Shown: piece after piece, positions 55,707 through 64,000 of the stretch
How positions within the stretch are numbered: position 1 is the stretch's first letter
Layout of the letters: each line of letters opens with the position of its first letter
Assembly: GCA_021292165.1 (NCBI GenBank)
Contig: CM037877.1
Location: forward strand, 217,351,350 to 217,415,349
Direction of reading: 5' to 3'
Source: Shinisaurus crocodilurus
Taxonomy: Eukaryota > Chordata > Lepidosauria > Squamata > Shinisauridae
Length of the DNA: 64,000 bases
The notes under the pieces: model-generated
Told to the model about the DNA's origin: nothing
Database searches by the model: none
The model's input: only the letters and a program-made list of their open reading frames with translations
Position numbers and translations under genes: made by a program

Positions 55707-56491
55707 TCCGGATGGATTTTGTTCATTCCATCTGTGTTTCGCAGATTGTCAGGAGTCTTTCATTCTGGCATCTGCTCATTGATGGAATCATTGTTGTTGT
55801 GGTGGTGGTTGTTGTTGTTTTTACCAGAATTTCATTCTACTGATCACTGATAGCAAGGAAATGGAAAGTTCAACATCAATACTTAATTGTAGATTGGTAT
55901 AAAGAGGTATGGGATATTGCTTTAAATGATAAATTAACATGTAGTATTAAATGTAAAAAGGGACAATTAAAGAAAAATAATTTTAAGGATATATGGGGAC
56001 CATTTTTAGATTATGTTTTAATAAAGGGAAAAGGGAGTAAGCCATGTCAAGATATGATGTGTTTTTGGAATATAGATTAATAATGGATTATGTGGACAGA
56101 ATATTTTTTTTGGCCCCGTGGTGATGGGTGCACTTTGTAGTTACCGGTATGTGGATTTGTGGGTTTATTTTCTTTTTGTATGTGTGTTCATTTAAAAATA
56201 AATAAATTAAAAAAAAAAAAAGAATTTCATTCTACTTGCACTAATTCACATTAACATTAATGCACACTTGCACAAATGTGCAAAACTGCATCAGTTAATG
56301 CACACTTGTGCTAATGCGCTAATATGAATCAGTGTTAATGCACATTAGTGCAAATCCCCCCCCCCCCCCGTGAAAAAGCAGTTCATGGAATCCGTGTGAC
56401 TCGGGCAAAGCCAGTCTGCTGCGGAATCCGCAGGTCGGATTTATAGAAATCCAAACTCATATGAATCTATTGCAGATTTGTCTGCAATACT
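55707..56491. mobile_element. TIR element Y, copy 2, interrupted by L1
   Basis: Shares GCAGATTGTCAGGAGTCTTT and CGGAATCCGCAGGTCGGATT with 23909-24194. The termini are diverged. The middle carries many GCACAT/TTAATGCAC repeats (56250-56350) and a C-run. An L1 tail is inserted at 55841. Confidence 0.6.
55841..56220 (+). mobile_element. L1 LINE 3' end with 16-bp target duplication
   Basis: AGAATTTCATTCTACT at 55825-55840 is repeated exactly at 56221-56236. Between them lies a 5'-truncated L1: a coding-like stretch with WYKEVWDIALNDKLT, a W-G-P-x-x-D-Y end motif (KDIWGPFLDYV), a short 3' UTR, and a poly(A) tail at the right end. This is textbook target-primed insertion. Stops end the frame. Confidence 0.92.
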
Positions 56492-56554
56492 GAGTACTGA
56501 CTTAGTACTTAGTACTGACTGACATGGCATAGACTATTCATTTTGCATGCATTT

Positions 56555-56740
56555 CTCAGCAAACCTTTACAACAACCCTGTATGGTATGCCAGTATTATT
56601 ATCCCCATAAGTTGTAAGGAGGGGTAAGGGACCTACTACTGCCTAAGGCCAACCAGTAAGTTCATGGCAAAGGCAATATTTGAACCAGGTACTTTCCATT
56701 GTATGGCTCTCAGTCTTAGCTACTATGGTGTCCCATAGAA
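56555..56740 (-). repeat. MIR-like SINE, old
   Basis: Minus strand GGTTCAAATATTGCCTTTGCC, TTAGGCAGTAGTAGGTCCC, and TATGGGGATAATAATACTGG then ATACAGGGTTGTTGTAAAGG. Same order as MIR but diverged. Confidence 0.55.
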
Positions 56741-57539
56741 AAGAGCAATAGAAAATCAATAATAACTGCAGCAACACATAATACAATATTAAAATACTGT
56801 AAGTCAAAATCTAACAGTTTCTAAATTATAGGGCTTGGGCTTTGTAGTTCAAGTTGTTATTGTAAGGCTCCCCGCACCCCTACGAATGGTTTAGTTCCAA
56901 GGATGGTGACAATCACATTCCCCCCCCTTCTTTCTCTTTTACTGCAGCCTTGAGCTTGCAGTGTTCTTTGACAGGATCTCCTTTCCATTGAGTTTCCAAG
57001 AAACTCACAAATTGAAGTAGCACTTGGGATTAGCTCCACAGAAGTTGTCAATTGTCAGTCACACCAATATTAAAATGGCATGTTTCTTCACCTGCAGAGC
57101 ATACATTCATCTGTGGCCATAAACTATTTTGCATAATTTGGCTGTCACAACAACAGGCTGTCAAAAATTAAAGCAGAGACAAATAAGATAGAAAAGATAA
57201 TGCAGGTTTCTGGCTGAGAACTAGTGAGAATGGAATATATAGCAATATATGCTATGATTCTATAAACATGATTGCATAAACATGACTGAGCTATGACTCA
57301 GGAAGCCACACAATCTGGGCTCTGCCATGAACTCATCAGGTGCTCCTTCCTATCAATCTCATCCCGCAACTCCAACCCCATACGATAAGAATACTACTCA
57401 CCTACAGACTTATTCAATGGATCACAACACGATAATACATGTGTAGCATTATTGGAACACTAAAAAACGCAGTAAACATTTTAAGTATTATTACTATGAT
57501 GATAAATGTGGGAATGGATTTTGTAATTGTATGACCATT
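56741..57539. other. unassigned sequence
   Basis: Nothing recognised. Confidence 0.4.
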
Positions 57540-57704
57540 TATGGTCATATTCATGGTACACTGCCCTGGGGTCTGTAAGAATGAAAGGCTGTATTTTTAT
57601 ATTTCTGGAATCAGCTTCTATCAGGGTCAGGGGTTTGTCTAGCTCCTTCTTTGCAGGTCTTTAGGAAGGCTCTGAAGAACCACCTGTTTCCATTGGCCTG
57701 TCCT
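57540..57704 (+). mobile_element. L2-like fragment
   Basis: GTACACTGCCCTGGGGTCTG resembles an L2 3' UTR. 57640-57700 (CTTTAGGAAGGCTCTGAAGA, CCACCTGTTTCC) reads like the ORF2 end. Order suggests two juxtaposed pieces. Confidence 0.4.
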
Positions 57705-58180
57705 TATTTTATTTTATTTTATTTTATTTGTACCCTGCCTTTCTACCAAAATATGACACTCAAGGCAGCTTACAGAATCAATTAAAATTGATTAAAACAA
57801 TAAAACAATTCAATAAAATACAATAAAAACATAACAATTACAGGGGGGAAATTATTAAAAACAGCACCCAACAGTCTTTACAGTCTAAAGGCCTTCTTAG
57901 TGGTCTTTGCCTGCTGGCAGAAGGAGAGCAGAGAGAGAATAAACCTAGCCTCCCTTGGGAGGCAGTTGCACAGCCTGGGAGTAGCCACTGAAAAGGTCCT
58001 CTCTCAGGTCGCCACCAAATGTGCCTCTGAAGGTGGCGGTCTCAAAAGATTGAAGGACCTCTCCAGAAGTTCTTAAGAACTGGACAGGCTCATATGGGAG
58101 AAGGCAGTCTTTCAGGTAGCCTGGTCCCAACCTGTGTAGGGCTCTATAGGTCATAACGAGCACTTTGAATTCTGCCTAGA
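57705..58180 (-). pseudogene. L2-like ORF2 3' end and tail
   Basis: Minus strand starts LVMTYRALHRLGPGYLKDCL, then LLPYEPVQFLRTSGEVLQSF, then a broken FSGYSQAVQLP block in place of A-FS-V-AP. The tail at 57730-57850 is A-rich with GCTGCCTTGAGTGTCATATT and ends in (TAAAA)n at 57705-57729. Confidence 0.75.
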
Positions 58181-58239
58181 AAAAGGGTGTAGGTTTTATC
58201 TGGGGGTTTTTACTTAGAATTTTTCACTGCAGTTATTTA

Positions 58240-59552
58240 TTTATATATGCATTAGCCAACCAGGCTGTTGCACACCCCCAAGAAGCCAGCAGTACTCAAA
58301 ATTTGGCAGATAATAAGTAAAACATTCAGTACACAAATTAAAATTCATATACATATATGGGCGCATATATATACATTCGTATGAACAATCTGCATAATAA
58401 AAGATAACAAATAAATACACTATCATTAAAAAAATCATTGTTAAAATACATATTAAAATTTAATTAAATTTCAGCACTGTGAGCAAATTTAAAAGCTTGT
58501 TTTTCTTGATCAAGGCCAGTTTAACAAATTTTGCAGTACGATAAGATATATAATAATCTACTCCAGCTAGCAAAGAGGTAATTTTGCCAGTAGGAGAAGC
58601 ATCTTTTAAAACGCCTATGAGGGGGGAAAGATATTGACCTCTCAAATCTGTATAATGTGGACATTCTAGCAAAAAGTGGTGCAGATCCTCTATTTGCTCA
58701 CAGCCAAGGGAGCAATGTCTTTCTATTTTAGGTATTCCGACATCCCGTCCCAAGATATCCATAAGTTGTATAGCATTCAATCTACATTTGATTAAAAAAC
58801 CTTTGAGATCATATGGACACTCAAAGGACAAGTATGCTGGCAGCTTCCCTGGTGAGGTAGGGAAGTTTTTGTAGAATACATTGGGATGACAATTAGACGC
58901 CAACCTGGAGCTGATTAGAAAATCTGTTTCACGTAGCCTCCTTGCTACTTCCCACTGAGCACCATTGTAACCCCTGGTCACCAAATAGCCCACCGAAAGG
59001 CCCAATTCTGATACAAGCCTACGGGTTGCAATAGCCCAGGAGGCTTGACCCATCTCCTCATAAACCATTAATACTAAGGGCGGGGCTAGCCAGAAGATAA
59101 TCTTAAACCAATAATAAATAGCTATTTTCTGGGCTAAAATTTTAACTGAACAGCAAGCCGACTCCATTTGTACAATCGCCCTGAGGGTTGATCTGGAAAC
59201 CCCCAATACCATTGTTAGAAATTTATGTTGTGTCGAGTCCAGCATTGAGGTGTCAGCGTATGCCCATATAGCCGCCCCATATAATAGTTGCGGCAATACT
59301 TTGGATTTATACAGTTCAAAGAGGGGTGACACTGGTCTCCCTCCCAGACCAGCTGCATAGCAGATAATGGTGTTTGAAGTTACCCCTGCTGATATTGCAG
59401 CTGATTTTAGATGGGGAATCCAAGACATAGTATTCTTGAATGTCACCCCTAAATATTCATAAGCAGAGACTTGTTCCAGCTGTTGATTATCTAGCTGCCA
59501 TGAGAATCTCTGCCTTCTCCTGCCAAATACCACTATTTTTGTTGAATACTAA
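58240..59552 (-). mobile_element. 5'-truncated non-LTR retrotransposon
   Basis: Starts just upstream of the long frame (truncation near 59552) and ends after an AT-rich 3' UTR of about 220 bp, with AATGCATATATAAATAAATAA at the 3' end. No target duplication could be identified with confidence. Confidence 0.8.
58460..59533 (-). pseudogene. non-LTR retrotransposon ORF2 C-terminal part, 357 codons open
   Basis: An uninterrupted frame of 357 codons from a GTG. A TAG lies a few codons upstream, so the true start is lost. The N-terminal part has the region just after the reverse transcriptase core: a W-x-L-D-x-x-x-L-E-x-V pattern, then YEYLGVTF (about residue 28), and LLYGAAIWAYADTS (about residue 84). 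Near residue 275-293 lies a Cys/His motif HCSLGCEQIEDLHHFLLECP (C-x3-C-x7-H-x4-C). This layout is common to the I, Vingi, R1 and related clades, and I cannot choose among them. Reading-frame integrity contrasts with the broken L2 copies on either side. Not a host gene. Confidence 0.75.
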
Positions 59553-59569
59553 TTGATTGGCTTTCTGTT

Positions 59570-59795
59570 GTATTTATTTATTTTATTATATTTATATCCT
59601 GCCTTTTTCCCTGCAAGGAACCCAATGTGGCTTACATAATCCTACTCTCCATCTTATCCTCACAACAACCCTGTGAGGTAATCTAGGTTGAGAGTCTGTG
59701 ACTGGCCCAAGGTCACCCAGTGAGCTTCATGCTTGAGTGGGGACTAGAACCCAGATCTCATGAGTCCCAGTCCAACGCTTTAACCATTATGCTTT
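59570..59795 (-). mobile_element. MIR-like tRNA-derived SINE
   Basis: Minus strand: GGTTAAAGCGTTGGACTGGG, box B GGGTTCTAGTCC, CACTGGGTGACCTTGGGCC, ACAGGGTTGTTGTGAGG, GTTCCTTGCAGGGAAAAAGG with a TAAA tail. Very similar to 21212-21458. Confidence 0.85.
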
Positions 59796-61390
59796 CAAGT
59801 GTATTTGTTTGGCATGGTTTTGTATTGGTTTTACCTTGTTTGCTGCTTTGAAAAGTTTCTACCCTTAAAGGAAGCCTGAAAAACATTTTGAATAAAAATA
59901 AATGAATAAATAATAAAGTAATACTGAAATTAAAAATAGCAGCTCAGTGTCAACTATGGATGTTGTGAGCAGTCAGTCAGAGGTACTTGGCTGCAAAGCA
60001 GTATCAGGATTATTATTATTTTTTGTGCAATCTGGGTTCACAGCAGGGGGAAGTGGGGGCTGCATGCAAGTTTCGTGTCGCCCACGCATTGGGGTAGGGG
60101 AAAAGCAGAGAGGGCTGAGGTATATTCAGGCACTCCAAGTGACCTGGTTCGCATGATTGCAGGGTGGTTAATAAGCCACCCTGTGTTTGCCAGTTGTGTG
60201 CTGGCCGCATTTACATAATTACCCCTTGCCAGTGTGGCTAATTCTGACATCCAAACCCAGCGAAGGAGGGTGGTCCGGGTGGTTAACAAGCCACCCAGAA
60301 ATCATGGCCTGTTCTAGCGCCCTAGTGTCTTTTTCCATTGGGGACTGGACTGGGGCTCCAAATCCCAGCATCTCTAGTTGCATGTGCTGCTCCCAGTGAA
60401 GGAAAAGGTCCCAATTTGGGGGCAGGGGAAGGTGTCAGAGAGGCGGTGACGGCAGAGCAGGCACTTCTCAATTCTTCTTGAGGGCTACCTTGCAAATCTG
60501 CACTTGGAAAGCCCTTGGAGATTTGTGAGTATTCCCTTGCAGAGTCTCAGCCCCTTTGGGTTCAAGCACAGAGGCACCCGTGCATTCTTCCGGTCTCATT
60601 TCCCTCTGCTCCTCTGTAATACGTAGGAAAATGTACCTTTTTTCTGATGTCACCATGTTGTGATTTTCCCTGGGATGATGACGGGACATGGGAGTTTTGG
60701 CTATACATTTTATAGGCAAAGCTCCCCAAGCACCTTGTTTTAAATAAAAATTGCTGCATTTTTGCCACCACCATGGCAAATTTGGTGGTGCCAGTGAGCT
60801 GGCAATGGGGGCCACACAAAAGGTCAGGTAGGGCTGTGAGTGATCCATGGGCCACATGTTGCCTACTTCTGTTATAGAGGGAAGAAGAACTCATTGCAGG
60901 GATGCTATTTTTGGAAGCTGCCCTGTGTTCATTGTAACCTGTATTTTGCACTGAGAGAGACAGAGAGAGAGATGCAGATGGTAAAAGCAGCTGAAGAGAA
61001 AGCTCTTGTACCAAACATCTCTATAATGGAAGAGAGGAGGAGAGACATTCGGTGCTTCCATCAGCAGAGCCACAAGCTTATTTGCTTTCCTGTGTAACAA
61101 GATCAAAAGGAAAACTTCTTAGTGTTTCTGATTCTCATATTTCATGTAGGCTGTTCTCCCCCCCTGGAAGCAACTCTAGATAAGAAAGAAAAATCTTCCT
61201 TTTGAAGAGAGACTTCTGTTCCCCCACCCTTTCAATCTCCATCCCATTTATCATCTCAATTCTAAAATGTCATAAAGGCTTGGCATTCAGAGCTCAGGTA
61301 ATAAAATGTGTGTTCTTGAGAGCTATAAGCTTTTCTTCCCTCTCCCCCAATTCCAGACTGATCTGTTGTTTCCACACCCTCTCCATCCCA
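59796..61390. other. unassigned sequence with a small inverted motif
   Basis: GGGTGGTTAATAAGCCACCC (60162-60181) and GGGTGGTTAACAAGCCACCC (60277-60296) are near-palindromic direct repeats, probably the ends of an old MITE. 59870-59935 is an A-rich LINE-like tail. Frames at 60468-61106 carry no domains. Confidence 0.35.
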
Positions 61391-61422
61391 TCTCTTTCTT
61401 TCTTTCTTTCTTTCTTTCTTTC
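61391..61422. repeat. (CTTT)n microsatellite
   Basis: Eight TTTC units. Confidence 0.95.
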
Positions 61423-61703
61423 AAGTGCTGGTCTGCTTTTGATGTGTGATGATCACATAGAAAGGTGGACCTGAACCTCCAATGCTTACACTCTAGTACT
61501 GGAGAAACCATGGGTAAGCCATTCCTTTCAAGACGCATGTACATAAATGCGACACCATTGTGAGTTTTTAAATTTGGGGTTTTTTTTGCTCCTGTATCCA
61601 CTTTCATGTCCATGCATATGACATAATGTAAAAAAAAAATACACAGGAGAGATCGATGATAACAATTCCATCTCTTTCCTAGACATTGCAAATTTTAACA
61701 AGA
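61423..61703. other. unassigned sequence
   Basis: Nothing recognised. Confidence 0.4.

Positions 61704-61741
<38 letters not shown>
61704..61741. repeat. (ATT)n microsatellite, LINE tail
   Basis: The 3' tail of the L2 copy, about twelve TTA units on the plus strand. Confidence 0.9.
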
Positions 61742-61742
<1 letters not shown>

Positions 61743-63668
61743 CCGCCCAACAGCTGAAGATCTCTCGGCAGTTCACAACAATCCATAAAAACACACAATA
61801 CAATATACAATAAAAACATTATACAAAAATTAAAAACCAGATTTAAAAATGACACATAGATAAAACAAGAAATGCAATGATACCAATTAAAAAGTAACCA
61901 CCCCACCATGCACTATGTAGTTAAAAGCCTCAATATGGAGGGCAGTATTAACCTGGCGCTGAAAAGTTGGCACCAGGTGGGCCTCAGGAGGGAGCTTGTT
62001 CCAGAGTTGGGGGGCTACCACAGAGAAGTCCCTCCCCCTTGTTGCCGCCCGCCGAGCCTCCCTCGAAGGTGGCAACTGGAGGAAGGCCCCAGATGTTGAG
62101 CATAGTGTCCAGGTAGATTGTGGTTGGGAGAGGCATTCCATCAAGTATATTGTGGTCCCAAGCTGTGTAGGGCTTTAAAGGTTAAGACCAGCACCTTGAA
62201 TTGGGCTTGGAAGCATACAGGCAGCCAGTGCAAGCGGGCCAAGACTGATGTTATGTGTTCTGACCTTCTGGTCCCACTAATAAGTCTGGCTGCCGCATTC
62301 TGCACCAGCTGCAGCTTCCGAACAGTCTTCAAGGGCAGCCCCACGCAAAGTGCATTGCAGTAGTCCAGCTTTGAGATTACCAGAGCGTAGATTACTGAAA
62401 TCAGGCTATCCCTGTCCAGATAGGGGTGTAACTGGGCCACCAGCCGAAGCTGGTAGAAGGCACTCCGAGCCACTGAGGCCACTTGAGCCTCAAGTGACAA
62501 AGATGGCTCAAGGAGAACTGCCAAGCTACGAACTTCCTGCTCCTTTAAGGGGAGTGCAACCCCATCTAGAACAGGTTGAACACCCTTCATCTGGTCAGAG
62601 GAACCACCCACTACTAACAGCATCTCAGTCTTGTCTGGATTGAGCTTCAGTTTGTTAGCCCTCATCCAGTCCATTGTCGCAGTCAGGCACTAGTTTAGCA
62701 CATCCACAGCCTCGCCTGCTGAAGATGAAAAGGAGAAATAGAGCTGCGTGTCATCAGCATACTGATGGCAACACACTCCAAAACTCCAGATGACCCCACT
62801 CAGCGGTTTCATGTATATGTTGAAAAGCATGAGGGATAAGACTGACCCCTGAGGAGCCCCATACTGGAGAGTCCACAGGGCCGAGCAATATTCCCCAAAT
62901 ACCACATTCTGGAGCTGACCATCCAAGTAGGAGCGGAACCACTGCAATGCAGTGCTCCCAACTCAGACAGCCTCCCCAGAAGGATACCATGGTCGATGGT
63001 ATCGAAAGCTGCCGAGAGATCCAGGAGTATCAACAAGGTCACACTCCCCCTAGCTCTCTCCCAACATATGTCATCATACAGGACAACCAAAGCTGTTTCC
63101 GTGCCAAAACCAGGCCTGAACCCTGACTGAAATGGCTCTAGATAATCAGTCTCATCCAAGAGTGCCTGGAGCTGATTGGCCACTACCCGTTCTAGGACCT
63201 TGCCCAGGAAAGGAACATTCGCTCCCGGCCTAAAGTTATTAAGATCTTCCGGGTCCAGAGAGGGTTTCTTCAGGAGTGGCCTCACCACCGCTTCTTTCAA
63301 TTGGCATGGGACCACTCCCTCTCGCAAGGACGCATTGATCACCTCCCTGGGCCAGCTGGCTGTTCCCTCCCTGCTAGTTTTTATAAACCAAGAGGGGCAA
63401 GAATCCAGTGTGGAAGTAGTTGCACAAACATGTCCAAGCACCTTGTCAACATCCTTGAGCTGTACCAACTGAAACTCATCCAAGAAAAACTGGCCAGACT
63501 GTGCTCTAGGAACCTCACCTGATTCAACTGCCATAACATTGGAGTCTAAGTCCCGGCGGATGCAAGAGATTTTTTTCCTGGAAGTGCCTAGCAAACTTTT
63601 CACAGCGGGCCTCAGAGGGGTCCAGAATGTCCTTGGGGCCAGCATGTAATGCCTCTGATGTCCTCTCA
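61704..63668 (-). pseudogene. L2-type LINE: reverse transcriptase, C-terminus and tail
   Basis: Longest LINE copy here. Minus strand order: pre-RT and RT fingers (63668-62960) with LLILLDLSAAFDTIDHGILL as the first catalytic Asp block. A frame change near 62950. MQWFRSYLDG, GAPQGSVLSLMLFNIYMKPL, and the catalytic YADDTQLY at about 62761-62738. A TAG near 62688. MDWMRANKLKLNPDKTEMLL through SKLDYCNALCVGLPLKTVRK. A stop near 62141. A frame-shifted end with DFSVVAPQLWNKLPPEAHL. The 3' UTR runs to a (TAA)n tail at 61704-61741. Endonuclease and ORF1 are absent (5' truncation at 63668). At least three breaks exclude activity. Confidence 0.9.
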
Positions 63669-63674
63669 CTTCAA

Positions 63675-64000
63675 GATATTTAATTAATTAATTAACAACA
63701 TTTATATACCAACTCCACATTTAAATAGATTCCGGAGCAGTGAACAATAAAAAGATTTTTTTAAAAAAGAATAAAACAGGACATTAAAACAGAAAATCAG
63801 TTAAAACCAAAACCAAAAAACAGTGGCTGATCAACCAAGAAAGGCTTCTTGAAATAGTGATGTTTTCAGGAGGTGCTGGAAACACAATGTTGGTGCCTGC
63901 CTGACCTCCAGAGGCAGGGAGTTCTACAGAAATGGAGCCACCACACTGAAGGCTCTTCTCCGGGTGGACTCCAATTGGGCCATAGGTCCATGCAGAACCA
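63675..64000 (-). pseudogene. second L2-like ORF2 3' end, running off the window
   Basis: The minus strand begins outside the window. It contains an RRAFSVVAPFLWNSLPLEV-like block (partly broken) near 63900-63970 and TSLFQEAFLG-like codons near 63840. Then comes a 3' UTR with an A-rich tail and ATTAATTAATTA at about 63679-63693. It abuts the truncated 5' end of the previous copy. Confidence 0.65.

Overview
This window looks like ordinary non-coding DNA of a squamate reptile (lizard, gecko or skink type; species not determinable). The diagnosis rests on the repeats: CR1, L2, L1 and RTE-type LINEs together, MIR-like SINEs, many palindromic hAT elements, and a SINE whose promoter half is 5S rRNA. 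I find no host protein-coding exon that I can support. Nearly every long reading frame is transposon-derived or is chance in GC-rich or simple sequence. Element names come from motif and structure reading, without a database search.

Layout. 0-5 kb: SINEs, an L2 tail split by a hAT element, palindromic MITEs, a 690-bp hAT element (2376-3065) full of ACTCG/CGAGT pentamers, and a TIR repeat. 5-10 kb: mostly unique DNA, with a 202-bp near-perfect palindrome at 5262-5463. 10-15 kb: an L2 LINE 3' part, a 1002-bp relative of the first hAT element (11998-12999) that still carries the transposase C-terminus, and a tRNA-Ala-derived SINE. 15-24 kb: unique blocks, a CR1 3' end, three 5S SINEs (one nested in a MITE), MIR-like SINEs and hAT MITEs. 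24-26 kb: an RTE-like LINE 3' end ending in a C2H2 finger. 26-35 kb: mostly unrecognised, possibly conserved non-coding sequence, plus a Tigger-like MITE.

35.5-43.7 kb is a three-level nest. A repeat called X here was hit twice by the same hAT family (target duplications AAGTAGGC and GTCTAGGC). The first hAT copy then received a defective gammaretrovirus-like ERV (36265-41223). The second hAT copy shows the empty ERV site, and another X copy at 53.4-54.0 kb shows both empty hAT sites. 44-57 kb: more 5S SINEs, a perfect palindromic hAT MITE (45325-45459), two CpG-rich hAT relatives (46509-47145 and 51067-51532), another X copy, and an L1 tail inserted in a TIR element with a 16-bp duplication. 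57-64 kb: LINE debris, including an uninterrupted 357-codon ORF2 C-terminus at 58460-59533 and an L2 reverse transcriptase with three breaks at 61704-63668.

How parts relate. The 5S SINE ends in the same sequence as the CR1 3' end at 18326-18622, so CR1 is its likely mobiliser. The MIR-like SINEs end like the L2 tails, giving a second SINE/LINE pair. hAT elements are the main DNA transposons, and eight have 8-bp target duplications readable directly, seven of them exact.
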